From assembly GCA_013911065.1 (NCBI GenBank), contig JACERV010000010.1:62001-126000 (forward strand): DNA of 64,000 nucleotides. Reading direction: 5' to 3'. Origin of the DNA: Ruminococcus sp. (lineage in GTDB: Bacteria > Bacillota > Clostridia > Lachnospirales > Lachnospiraceae). Shown one piece after another: positions 8,750 to 17,195 of this stretch (the first letter of the stretch is position 1; the number at the start of each line of letters is the position of its first letter). The notes under the pieces are model-generated. The model did not search any database, had not been told where the DNA came from, and saw only the letters and a list, made by a program, of their open reading frames with translations. The translations under genes were made by a program, and so were the position numbers.

Positions 8750-8802
8750 GGAGTCAAGTGGTAGGAAGTGGTAGACAGTGGTGTAAAGTGGGAGGAATGT
8801 GG
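8738..8802 (+). promoter_or_regulatory. Probable MraZ operator: GTGG boxes repeated every 10 bp
   Basis: GTGG occurs at 8738, 8758, 8768, 8778 and 8788, exactly in 10-bp register, with ATGG filling the 8748 position and another GTGG at 8799 (11 bp on). Most are preceded by AA or CA, giving AAGTGGT-like boxes. MraZ is known to bind tandem GTGG-type boxes with 10-bp spacing before its own gene. The array overlaps the -10 region and the start of transcription, so bound MraZ would repress the cluster. Confidence 0.75.
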
Positions 8803-8829
8803 AGGCCCACTTCGCAGAAGGGGTTCCGG

Positions 8830-9267
8830 ATGTTACTAGGGGAGTTTAATCATACAATTGATGAAAAAGGCCGATTAATCATCCCAGCCAAGTTACGAGA
8901 CGATTTGGGAGAAAGTTTCGTAATCTGTAATGGCTTGGAGGGCTGCCTTTTTGTGTACTCCATGGACGAATGGAATAACTTTGTTACCGAACTGGAAACT
9001 TTGCCACGTATGAATAAAGATGCCAGAATATTCAAGCGTTATTTCTTCGGAAGCGCATCAGAAGGCAGTTTTGACAAGCAGGGGAGAGTTTTAGTTCCCC
9101 CTACACTCAGGAAAGCAGCCGGACTGGAAAAAGATGTTGTCCTGGTAGGAGTACAGGACCGCGTTGAAATCTGGGATAAAGCACTTTGGGAAGATAAGAG
9201 TCAGGTCAGTGAAGAGGATTTGGATGCGATTGCAGAGCGTATGGAGTCAATCGGTATCCGGATTTAA
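8830..9267 (+). CDS. mraZ: Transcriptional regulator MraZ
   Basis: DNA-binding regulator at the head of division and cell-wall clusters; it forms a ring of subunits and binds tandem repeats upstream of its own gene. The 145-residue product carries two SpoVT/AbrB-like swapped-hairpin domains: GEFNHTIDEKGRLIIPAKLR at the N-terminus and GSFDKQGRVLVPPTLR in the second half. The ATG at 8830 gives the conserved start MLLGEF; the frame is open 24 codons further up, but that part overlaps the operator array and has no family match. The array of GTGG boxes directly upstream is the likely self-regulatory site. Confidence 0.95.
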   Translation: MLLGEFNHTIDEKGRLIIPAKLRDDLGESFVICNGLEGCLFVYSMDEWNNFVTELETLPRMNKDARIFKRYFFGSASEGSFDKQGRVLVPPTLRKAAGLEKDVVLVGVQDRVEIWDKALWEDKSQVSEEDLDAIAERMESIGIRI

Positions 9268-9304
9268 CCTTGGCACTCAGACCAAATAACACATGGAGGA
9301 ATTT

Positions 9305-10243
9305 ATGGCATTCAAGCACGCATCAGTTTTACTGAAAGAGACTGTGGATGGCCTGGCTGTAAAGCCGGATGGAATCTACGTCGACGCTACACTCGGAGGA
9401 GGCGGACATGCCTGGGAGGTGTGTAAGCGGTTAAGCAGCAAGGGGAGTTTTATAGGAATAGACCAGGATGCGGCTGCAATTGAGGCAGCGAGTATCCGAT
9501 TACTCGACTTCGGGGAGAGAGTTACAATAATCAGGAGCAATTATTGTGATATGAAGCCGAGGCTCCAAGAGATAGGCATTGACAAAGTGGATGGAATCGT
9601 ACTGGATTTGGGCGTATCTTCTTATCAGCTGGATACGGCAGACCGGGGGTTTTCCTACCGGTCCGATGCTCCTCTGGACATGAGGATGGACCAGAGGCAG
9701 AAAATGACAGCAAAGGATATCGTCAATGACTACAGTGAATCAGACCTTTACCGCGTAATTCGCGATTACGGGGAAGACCGGTTCGCGAAGAACATTGCGA
9801 AACATATCGCAATAGCACGCGGGAGGGGTCCGATTGAAACAACGGGACAGTTAAATGAAATTATAAGACAAGCTATCCCGATGAAGTTTCAGAAAATGGC
9901 CGGGCATCCTTCTAAGAGAACATTTCAGGCAATTCGGATAGAGTTGAATCATGAATTGGATGTCTTAAAGGATACACTGGATGATATGATTGATTTATTG
10001 AATCCAGGCGGAAGGATTTGTATTATTACCTTCCATTCACTGGAAGACAGGATTGTGAAGAGCGCATTCAGGAAGAATGAGAATCCGTGTACTTGTCCAA
10101 GTCATTTCCCGGTATGTATATGTGGAAACATATCAAAGGGAAAGGTGATTACAAGAAAACCAATTTTACCAAATGAGGAAGAACTGGCTGAAAACAGCCG
10201 TTCAAAAAGCGCAAAGCTGAGAATCTTTGAGCGAGGAGTATAG
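9305..10243 (+). CDS. rsmH: 16S rRNA (cytosine-1402-N4)-methyltransferase RsmH
   Basis: Methylates N4 of C1402 in 16S rRNA with S-adenosylmethionine. The 312-residue product has the SAM loop [10 protein letters not shown] near the N-terminus, [11 protein letters not shown], and the family segment [10 protein letters not shown] near 238-247, followed by a Cys-rich stretch with [13 protein letters not shown]. The ATG at 9305 is chosen because GGAGG lies 5 nt before it; an ATG 12 nt upstream (9293) contains that ribosome site and is less likely. Second gene of the dcw cluster, 37 nt after mraZ. Confidence 0.95.
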   Translation: MAFKHASVLLKETVDGLAVKPDGIYVDATLGGGGHAWEVCKRLSSKGSFIGIDQDAAAIEAASIRLLDFGERVTIIRSNYCDMKPRLQEIGIDKVDGIVLDLGVSSYQLDTADRGFSYRSDAPLDMRMDQRQKMTAKDIVNDYSESDLYRVIRDYGEDRFAKNIAKHIAIARGRGPIETTGQLNEIIRQAIPMKFQKMAGHPSKRTFQAIRIELNHELDVLKDTLDDMIDLLNPGGRICIITFHSLEDRIVKSAFRKNENPCTCPSHFPVCICGNISKGKVITRKPILPNEEELAENSRSKSAKLRIFERGV

Positions 10244-10253
10244 CATATAAATT

Positions 10254-10277
10254 CGTCAGGAAGGGGAGAGCCTGACG
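10254..10277 (+). other. Intercistronic hairpin between rsmH and ftsL
   Basis: CGTCAGG (10254-10260) and CCTGACG (10271-10277) form a perfect 7-bp stem with a 10-nt purine-rich loop. No T-run follows, so it is more likely a processing or stability element than a terminator. Confidence 0.5.
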
Positions 10278-10305
10278 AGACAGTATTAGGAAAGGGGCAG
10301 ACAGT

Positions 10306-10848
10306 ATGGCGGCAAGAAGACGGATATCATCATCTGGACGGGCAAAAAGCATAAACGGCAGCTACAGGCAGGAATATGTTTATGGTAACACAGTACGCCA
10401 GCCGGAAATTCTGCCAAAGAAAAGAGTACAGGAGAAACCAAAGAATCCAGCCAGGACAAGCCGTCAGGTACGCAAAAACCGCAGACGTGCATTAAGTATG
10501 AGTCCTGCATATGTGGTATTCCAGATGATTGCTGCAGCTTGTGCAGTTATGATATGTGTTGGATACCTGAGACTGCAGTCAGATATTGTGAGCAGATCTG
10601 AAAACATTTCTGCATTACAGGAAGAACTGGCGGATTTGACAGAACAAAATGATACGGCCTATCATGCAGCCGCAGATTCTGTAAACCTGGAGGAAATCCG
10701 CAGTAAGGCGATGAACGAGATGGGAATGGTATATGCAGCGCAGGGAAATGTGATAGAGTATGAAAGTCTTACCGGCGATTATGTGAAGCAGTACAGCGAT
10801 ATACCATCTGACGGTGTTCTTGCAAAGTCTAAGGCGGCATCAGATTAA
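10306..10848 (+). CDS. ftsL: FtsL/DivIC-like cell division protein
   Basis: Bitopic membrane protein expected to join FtsQ/DivIB in the complex that activates the division SEDS-PBP pair. The 180-residue product has a long basic cytoplasmic tail (about 1-65), a single membrane segment (about 66-88) and an extracytoplasmic part that starts as a coiled coil (about 90-120, with leucines in heptad spacing) and ends in a short polar tail. FtsL sequences diverge strongly, so identification rests on topology and on its position between rsmH and ftsI. The N-terminal tail is long compared with typical FtsL. GGAAAGGGG precedes the ATG. Confidence 0.82.
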   Translation: MAARRRISSSGRAKSINGSYRQEYVYGNTVRQPEILPKKRVQEKPKNPARTSRQVRKNRRRALSMSPAYVVFQMIAAACAVMICVGYLRLQSDIVSRSENISALQEELADLTEQNDTAYHAAADSVNLEEIRSKAMNEMGMVYAAQGNVIEYESLTGDYVKQYSDIPSDGVLAKSKAASD

Positions 10849-10859
10849 GGATATAAAAT

Positions 10860-12881
10860 ATGGCAAAACGAAATAGAAGAAACAGGTTTAACTTTTTAAC
10901 AAAACGATTTTCGAAAAAAATGCAGAAAAAGCTGGTAATGCTATTTATGGCAATTATACTGGCTTTTATTGTTCTTGTGGGAAGAATTACATATATTAAT
11001 GCCTCAAAAGGAAATAAATACACGAAAATCGTGCTCGACCAGCAGGAATATGACAGCAGGGTAATCCCTTATAAGCGGGGAGATATTGTGGACCGGAACG
11101 GGACCAGGATTGTTACCAGCGAGAGGGTGTATAATGTCATATTGGATGTAAATGTAATGATGTCCAAGGATGATTATATTGCTCCTACCATTCAGGTACT
11201 GGAAGAGTGTTTTGGAGTAAAGGAAGCTGATGTCAGAAAGCGGATGGAAGAAAGCCCTGACAGCCACTATGAGATACTGGCCAAGGGAGTGTCTTATGAC
11301 AAGGCAAAAAAATTTCAGGATATAGAGGCAGATCAAGAGAAGAATGAAAATGTGAAGGGCATCTGGCTGGAAGATGATTATCAGAGGTCTTATCCATATG
11401 ATTCACTGGCAAGTGATGTGATAGGCTTTACCACCGCAGGAAATCAGGGAGCCATAGGGATTGAAAGTGCATACAATAGCATATTGAATGGAACAGATGG
11501 ACGGGAGTATGGTTATTTTGACAGTGCCTCTACAGTAAAACGTACTGTGAAGCCTGCAAAAAATGGAGATACCGTAGTGTCCACTATTGATGTGACGCTG
11601 CAAAGTATTGTGGAGCAGTGTATCAAGGAGTTCAATGAGGAACATGCCGGAGAAGAAAGAGAAGGTGAACTGGGAAGTAAGAATACAGCAGTTATCATTA
11701 TGAACCCGAATACAGGAGAAATCCTTGCTGAGGCATCTTATCCCAATTTTAATTTGAATGATCCGAGAGATTTGTCTTCCTTATATCCGAAAGAAAAATT
11801 GGCAGATATGACGGAGGAAGAACAACTGGATGCGCTAAATTCATTATGGCGGAACTTCTGTGTCAGTGATGCCTATGAGCCGGGGTCTACAGCTAAGCCA
11901 TTTACAGTAGCAACAGGGCTGGAGACAGGTGCTTTAACGGGAAACGAGTCCTATGTGTGCAATGGTTTTCTTCATGTAGGAGATTATGATATTTACTGTC
12001 ACCTTAAGACAGGGCACGGAGTACAGACGTTGGAACAGGCGGTAGCGAATTCCTGTAATGTTGCCTTGATGGAGGCTGCACAGTCTATTGGGGTGAAGAA
12101 CTTTGCCCGGTATCAGCGTATTTTTGGATTTGGTGAATATACGGGAATCGATTTACCGGGAGAAGCGTCCACGGCATCTCTTATTTATACAGACGAAACC
12201 ATGGGAATTACAGATCTCGCAACGAATTCTTTTGGCCAGGGATTTAACGTGACAATGACGCAAATGGCGGCGGCCTTCTCATCACTGATAAATGGAGGAT
12301 ACTATTATGAGCCTCACATCGTAAAACAAATTCAAGATGAGAGCGGAAGTGTCATTGAGACAAAAAATCCGGTGCTTCTCAGAAAAACAGTATCAACTGA
12401 GACATCCAAAATGATCAAACAATATATGAAGACAGTTATGACATCGGGAACAGGCCAGGGAGCAGCCGTGGCGGGTTATGATATTGGAGGAAAAACCGGT
12501 ACAGCCGAGAAACTTCCCCGTAATAATGGAAAGTATTTACTATCCTTTATAGGATATGCACCCCAGGAAAATCCGGAGGTAATGGTTTATGTGGTTGTGG
12601 ATGAGCCAAATGTGGCGAAGCAGGACACCAGCTCCTATGTGCTGGGGCTTTCCCAAAAAATCATGGCCCAGGCCTTCCCTTATTTGAATATAACCACAGA
12701 AGAGGGTTATGTACCTGATGCCGGTGAAACAGTCTCAGGAGATGACACATCCCAGCAGACAGACTATGCAGATTTTGATTCTGCTTATGAAGATACATAT
12801 GATAATGCCGATGGCTCTTACATTGATGAAGATTATAGCCCGGACCTGGATGACTGGGCTTCGGGGCAGCCGGCACAATAG
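10860..12881 (+). CDS. ftsI: Class B penicillin-binding protein, FtsI/PbpB type
   Basis: D,D-transpeptidase that cross-links peptidoglycan at the septum. The 673-residue product has a basic cytoplasmic start, one membrane anchor (about 25-45), a dimerisation domain containing RGDIVDRNG, and a transpeptidase domain with all three active-site motifs: STAK (near 343), SCN (near 398) and KTGT (near 545). After the catalytic domain comes an acidic, Tyr-rich tail of about 55 residues that ends in QPAQ; no PASTA domain is visible. It lies 11 nt after ftsL. A second class B PBP follows, separated by a terminator-like hairpin. Confidence 0.95.
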   Translation: MAKRNRRNRFNFLTKRFSKKMQKKLVMLFMAIILAFIVLVGRITYINASKGNKYTKIVLDQQEYDSRVIPYKRGDIVDRNGTRIVTSERVYNVILDVNVMMSKDDYIAPTIQVLEECFGVKEADVRKRMEESPDSHYEILAKGVSYDKAKKFQDIEADQEKNENVKGIWLEDDYQRSYPYDSLASDVIGFTTAGNQGAIGIESAYNSILNGTDGREYGYFDSASTVKRTVKPAKNGDTVVSTIDVTLQSIVEQCIKEFNEEHAGEEREGELGSKNTAVIIMNPNTGEILAEASYPNFNLNDPRDLSSLYPKEKLADMTEEEQLDALNSLWRNFCVSDAYEPGSTAKPFTVATGLETGALTGNESYVCNGFLHVGDYDIYCHLKTGHGVQTLEQAVANSCNVALMEAAQSIGVKNFARYQRIFGFGEYTGIDLPGEASTASLIYTDETMGITDLATNSFGQGFNVTMTQMAAAFSSLINGGYYYEPHIVKQIQDESGSVIETKNPVLLRKTVSTETSKMIKQYMKTVMTSGTGQGAAVAGYDIGGKTGTAEKLPRNNGKYLLSFIGYAPQENPEVMVYVVVDEPNVAKQDTSSYVLGLSQKIMAQAFPYLNITTEEGYVPDAGETVSGDDTSQQTDYADFDSAYEDTYDNADGSYIDEDYSPDLDDWASGQPAQ

Positions 12882-12891
12882 ATACGCATAA

Positions 12892-12944
12892 CCTTACAAA
12901 AGATGTAATATGTTATAAAAATATCTTTTGTAAGGTTTTTATTT
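12892..12944 (+). terminator. Terminator-like hairpin covering the ribosome site of the next gene
   Basis: A perfect 13-bp stem, CCTTACAAAAGAT (12892-12904) with its complement (12923-12935), has an 18-nt loop and is followed by TTTTTATTT. It has the form of an intrinsic terminator. The 3' arm includes AAGG (12932-12935), the only candidate Shine-Dalgarno site for the gene starting at 12945, so folding would both stop transcription and hide that site. Confidence 0.75.
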
Positions 12945-14729
12945 ATGAAGAACAAAACATATAATAAGAAAAAAATACTTGTCGTCTTTATTGGTGCTTC
13001 CATGATTCTTTTGGGATTAATCGGACGTTTGGTTTATTTGATGGTATTTGATGCAGAATATTATCAAAAAAAGGCGGAATCTCTTCATGAGAGGGAGAGA
13101 GAAATTAAAGCAGCAAGAGGCGAAATTGTGGACAGGAATAAAACAGTGCTGGCTACAAATAAGACAGTCTGCACAATTTCTGTCATACACAATCAGATTG
13201 AGGACCCGGAATTAGTCATCCAGACATTGATGAAGGAATTGGAGATGGATGAATCCAAGATTAGGAAACGTGTGGAAAAAGTTTCTTCTATAGAAAAAAT
13301 AAAAACAAATGTGGATAAAGAAACAGGGGATAGAATCCGTAATTATAATCTGGCAGGTGTAAAAGTAGACGAGGATTTTAAACGCTATTATCCGTACAAT
13401 GAAATTGCATCTAAAGTGCTTGGATTTACAGGCGGGGATAATCAGGGTATCATCGGACTTGAGGTGAAGTATGAGGAATATTTAAAAGGAATTAATGGAA
13501 CCATTCTGACAACAACCGATGCAAGAGGAATCGAATTGGAAGGTGTGGCAGAAGACAGGGTTGAGCCTATAGCAGGGCAGACACTTCAACTCAGTCTGGA
13601 CTATAATATCCAGGCATTCTGTGAGCAGGCCGCATTGAAGGTTATGGAAGAAAAACAGGCAGATGCTGTATCCATACTATTAATGAATCCCCAGAATGGA
13701 GAAATTCTGGCAATGGTCAATGTTCCGGAATTTAATCTGAATGAGCCGTATATACTAAATACAGAAGTAGATATGGACACGTTGACAGACGAAGAACTGC
13801 AGAACCAATTGAATCAGATGTGGAGGAATGGCTGTATCAATGATACTTATGAGCCAGGTTCTACTTTTAAAATTATTACAACGGCCGCCTGCCTGGAAGA
13901 AGGTGTCGTGAGTTTAAATGATACGTTCTCCTGCCCCGGATACCGGGTTGTAGAAGACCGCAAAATAAGGTGCCATAAAGTCGGGGGACATGGAACAGAG
14001 ACATTTGTCCAGGCAATTCAGAATTCCTGCAATCCTGTGTTCATCGATATTGGGCTTCGTCTGGGCTCTGATAAATTTTATGATTATTTTGGTCAATTTG
14101 GACTTCTTAATCTGACCAATGTAGATTTACCGGGTGAGGCTGGAACGATTATGCATAAAAAGGAAGATATTGGAACAGTAGAGCTGGCAACCATGTCTTT
14201 TGGGCAGTCTTTTCAGATTACGCCAATTCAGATGGCTGCAACAGTCAGCTCCCTTATTAACGGGGGAAGACGGATCACTCCCCATTTGGGAAAGGCAGTT
14301 TTGGATAAAGAAGGAAATGTGGTTGAAGAATTAGACTATAAAGAAAAAAATGGAGTTGTATCCCAGGAAACTTCTGCTACCATGCGTATGCTTCTGGAAG
14401 GTGTGGTTTCAGAAGGGACGGGGAGAAATGCATATATTGAAGGGTATTCTATCGGGGGAAAAACGGCGACTTCACAGACTCTGCCAAGAAGTGCAAATAA
14501 ATATATTTCTTCCTTTATCGGATTTGCACCCGCAGAGAACCCGCAGGTACTGGGAATGGTAGTGATACATAATCCGCAGGGTGTGTATTATGGGGGCACA
14601 ATTGCCGCACCGGTAATGAAAAATATTTTTGACAATGTACTTCCCTATCTGGGGATAGAGAAGACCGAAACTGTTGGTGAAGAGAATACAGAAACTGTAG
14701 ATAAGGAGAAAACAGAAGCTGCGGATTAA
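12945..14729 (+). CDS. Class B penicillin-binding protein, SpoVD-like, with a KTA third motif
   Basis: Second transpeptidase in the dcw cluster. In Bacillus the gene at this place is spoVD, which makes spore cortex with SpoVE. The 594-residue product has a membrane anchor (about 8-30), the dimerisation segment RGEIVDRNK, STFK (from Ser 306), SCN (361-363) and a third motif GGKTATS in which Gly of the usual KTG is Ala (508). No PASTA domain is seen; the C-terminus is a short acidic repeat-like tail (TETVGEENTETVDKEKTE). Its weak ribosome site is within the preceding hairpin. SpoVD assignment is by position and domain layout only. Confidence 0.85.
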   Translation: MKNKTYNKKKILVVFIGASMILLGLIGRLVYLMVFDAEYYQKKAESLHEREREIKAARGEIVDRNKTVLATNKTVCTISVIHNQIEDPELVIQTLMKELEMDESKIRKRVEKVSSIEKIKTNVDKETGDRIRNYNLAGVKVDEDFKRYYPYNEIASKVLGFTGGDNQGIIGLEVKYEEYLKGINGTILTTTDARGIELEGVAEDRVEPIAGQTLQLSLDYNIQAFCEQAALKVMEEKQADAVSILLMNPQNGEILAMVNVPEFNLNEPYILNTEVDMDTLTDEELQNQLNQMWRNGCINDTYEPGSTFKIITTAACLEEGVVSLNDTFSCPGYRVVEDRKIRCHKVGGHGTETFVQAIQNSCNPVFIDIGLRLGSDKFYDYFGQFGLLNLTNVDLPGEAGTIMHKKEDIGTVELATMSFGQSFQITPIQMAATVSSLINGGRRITPHLGKAVLDKEGNVVEELDYKEKNGVVSQETSATMRMLLEGVVSEGTGRNAYIEGYSIGGKTATSQTLPRSANKYISSFIGFAPAENPQVLGMVVIHNPQGVYYGGTIAAPVMKNIFDNVLPYLGIEKTETVGEENTETVDKEKTEAAD

Positions 14730-14737
14730 GAGAATTC

Positions 14738-14766
14738 TTGAAAAACAAAAGCCAATGAGGTATACT
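14738..14766 (+). promoter_or_regulatory. Promoter of mraY
   Basis: TTGAAA (14738-14743), 17-nt spacer, TATACT (14761-14766). It gives mraY and the following genes transcription independent of the two PBP genes. Confidence 0.7.
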
Positions 14767-14801
14767 AAATGAAGTGTCGGCTGGAAATGGGCGGCAGGTT
14801 A

Positions 14802-14836
14802 GCAAAAGAAAGCAGACTAAAGCTGCTTTCGTTTAA
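14802..14836 (+). other. Leader hairpin of mraY
   Basis: GAAAGCAG and CTGCTTTC (about 14809-14831) form an 8-bp stem, extended imperfectly by GTTA and TAAC outside. No T-run follows. It sits about 25 nt before the mraY start in the leader made from the 14738 promoter; role unknown. Confidence 0.5.
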
Positions 14837-14860
14837 CAAAAGAGATGAAGAGGTGTGTGT

Positions 14861-15817
14861 ATGAGTTATCATGTTGTGATTCCAGTGCTGATTTCATTTG
14901 CATTGAGCTTGCTGGTGGGGCCGGTTGTAATACCGTTTCTTAGAAAATTGAAAATGGGGCAGACCGAGAGGGCAGATGGGGTGCAATCCCATTTAAAAAA
15001 AGCGGGGACTCCCACTATGGGAGGTGTAATCATTCTTGGCAGTGTGGTAATTACCTCCCTGTTTTATGTGAAGAGTTCCCCGAATATCATCCCCATTCTG
15101 TTTCTGACCATAGGGTTTGGGCTGATTGGTTTTTTGGATGATTACTTAAAAGTTGTGATGAAGCGTTCAGATGGCCTTTATCCAAAGCAAAAGATGGCGC
15201 TTCAGATTGTGGTGACAGCTGTTTTTGCCTATTACATTATAAGAGTGGCTAAGATCCCGCTGACCCTTTTGATTCCGTTTTCCGGAGGCAAGTATTGGGA
15301 CATTGGATGGCTGGCGATTGTGCTTTTGTTCGTTGCAGTTATCGGAACAGTAAATGGCACGAACTTTACAGACGGGCTGGATGGTCTGGCTTCCAGCGTT
15401 ACTGTATTGGTAGCCACTTTCTTTACGGTTGTAGCTATTGGAACGGAAAGCGGAGTAGAGCCGATTACCTGTGCAGTTGTGGGAGCGCTGTTGGGATTCC
15501 TTCTATTTAATGTGTATCCTGCCAGTGTTTTTATGGGAGATACGGGCTCCCTCGCGTTGGGAGGATTTGTAGCAGGTACGGCTTATATCATGCAGATGCC
15601 GTTGTTTATAATCATTGTAGGGTTGATTTATCTGGTAGAAGTAGCTTCTGTTATGATACAGGTTGCTTATTTTAAGAAGACAGGCGGAAAGCGTTTCTTT
15701 AAAATGGCGCCGATTCATCATCATTTTGAGCTATGTGGGTGGTCCGAGACAAAAGTGGTTGCAGTATTCTCTATAATCACTGCTATTCTCTGTCTCATCG
15801 CACTCATGGGGGTATAG
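14861..15817 (+). CDS. mraY: Phospho-N-acetylmuramoyl-pentapeptide transferase MraY
   Basis: Makes lipid I by moving phospho-MurNAc-pentapeptide from UDP to undecaprenyl phosphate in the membrane. The 318-residue product has about ten membrane segments and the family motifs LKKAGTPTMGG, GFLDDYLK, GTNFTDGLDGLAS and APIHHHFE. The start is set at the ATG 14861, with AGAGGTG 5 nt upstream; a GTG two codons earlier lies in that ribosome site. murD begins 2 nt after its stop, so the two are probably translationally coupled. Confidence 0.97.
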   Translation: MSYHVVIPVLISFALSLLVGPVVIPFLRKLKMGQTERADGVQSHLKKAGTPTMGGVIILGSVVITSLFYVKSSPNIIPILFLTIGFGLIGFLDDYLKVVMKRSDGLYPKQKMALQIVVTAVFAYYIIRVAKIPLTLLIPFSGGKYWDIGWLAIVLLFVAVIGTVNGTNFTDGLDGLASSVTVLVATFFTVVAIGTESGVEPITCAVVGALLGFLLFNVYPASVFMGDTGSLALGGFVAGTAYIMQMPLFIIIVGLIYLVEVASVMIQVAYFKKTGGKRFFKMAPIHHHFELCGWSETKVVAVFSIITAILCLIALMGV

Positions 15818-15819
15818 TA

Positions 15820-17181
15820 ATGGATATGAAAGATAAAAAGGTTCTGGTATTTGGCTCCGGTATTAGCGGAGTGGCAGCAAGCCGCCTGCTTCTTAGCCAG
15901 GGTGCGGAAGTAGTTCTCTATGATGGAAATACTTCAGCAGATGCAGCCAGAATTGAAAGTGAAATTTGCGGGGACGGGCAGACTCATGTACAGGTTGTAT
16001 TAGGAGAACTGCCAGAAGAACTTTTGGACAGCTTAAATCTGGTTATTATAAGCCCGGGCGTACCCACAGACCTCCCTGTAGTAAACCAGATGAAGAAAAG
16101 AAAAATACCTGTCTGGGGAGAAATAGAACTTGCTTATGTTCTGAGCAAGGGAGATGTACTTGCGATTACCGGAACGAACGGAAAAACAACAACAACGGCA
16201 CTGCTCGGTGAGATTATGAAAAATTATAAAGAGAGCACCTTTGTGGTGGGAAACATTGGAACTCCTTATACGGGTGTTGCACTGGATACGAAAGAGGATT
16301 CTGTTGTTGTTGCGGAAATGAGCAGTTTTCAGTTGGAAAGTATACATACCTTCCGGCCTAAGGTAAGCGCAGTGCTTAATATTACACCGGATCACTTAAA
16401 CCGCCATCATACGATGGAGGCTTATATAGAAGCAAAGCAGAATATAGCCAAAAACCAGACCGAAGAGGACATCTGTGTACTGAATTATGAGGATCAGGTT
16501 ACAAGAGGATTTGGAGAAAAAGTCAACGCACAGGTTCTATATTTCAGCAGCCAGCGTAAACTAGAAAAAGGAATCTACCTGGACCGGGGGGATATCATCT
16601 GTCATATCTCAGACGGACCGGAGAAAATTTGTCATGTAAATGAACTGAAGGTTCTGGGGACACATAACCATGAGAATGTTATGGCAGCGGCAGTCATGGC
16701 AGCAGCCTATAAAGTTCCTATGGAAATTATAAGAAAAACGATTATGGAATTTCAGGGAGTAGAGCACCGGATTGAATTTGTTGCAGAGAAAAATGAAATC
16801 GCATTTTATAATGACTCAAAGGGAACAAACCCGGATGCGGCAATCAAAGGGATTCAGGCAATGAACCGCCCCACGCTGTTGATAGGGGGCGGCTATAATA
16901 AGGATTCTTCTTATGAAGAATGGATTCAGGCTTTTGACGGAAAAGTAAAAAAATTGGTGCTGTTGGGCGCGACAAGAGAGAAAATTGATGAAACAGCCAG
17001 AAGATTAGGGTTTACAGATACCATTCTCGTGGATACATTGGAGGAGGCTGTGGAAGCCTGTGTAAAACATGCCAAGTCAGGGGATGCTGTTCTCTTATCA
17101 CCAGCTTGTGCAAGCTGGGGGATGTTTCAGAATTATGAAGAACGTGGAGATAAATTCAAAGAACTTGTAAATCGTTTATAA
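15820..17181 (+). CDS. murD: UDP-N-acetylmuramoyl-L-alanine:D-glutamate ligase MurD
   Basis: Adds D-Glu to UDP-MurNAc-L-Ala with ATP. The 453-residue product has an N-terminal Rossmann-like domain (VLVFGSGISGVAAS), the ATP loop GTNGKTTTTALLG, the central-domain signature NITPDHLNRHH, and the C-terminal Mur ligase domain with YNDSKGTNPDA. The ATG at 15820 lies 2 nt after mraY stops, with GGGGGT 6 nt upstream; the open frame extends back into mraY but without family similarity. Among the Mur ligases only MurD is in this cluster. Confidence 0.96.
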   Translation: MDMKDKKVLVFGSGISGVAASRLLLSQGAEVVLYDGNTSADAARIESEICGDGQTHVQVVLGELPEELLDSLNLVIISPGVPTDLPVVNQMKKRKIPVWGEIELAYVLSKGDVLAITGTNGKTTTTALLGEIMKNYKESTFVVGNIGTPYTGVALDTKEDSVVVAEMSSFQLESIHTFRPKVSAVLNITPDHLNRHHTMEAYIEAKQNIAKNQTEEDICVLNYEDQVTRGFGEKVNAQVLYFSSQRKLEKGIYLDRGDIICHISDGPEKICHVNELKVLGTHNHENVMAAAVMAAAYKVPMEIIRKTIMEFQGVEHRIEFVAEKNEIAFYNDSKGTNPDAAIKGIQAMNRPTLLIGGGYNKDSSYEEWIQAFDGKVKKLVLLGATREKIDETARRLGFTDTILVDTLEEAVEACVKHAKSGDAVLLSPACASWGMFQNYEERGDKFKELVNRL

Positions 17182-17195
17182 GGAGTGAATTTATA

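Noticed and set aside
8758-8829. 24-codon upstream extension of mraZ
   Set aside because: It consists of the GTGG operator array; MraZ proteins begin at MLLGEF.
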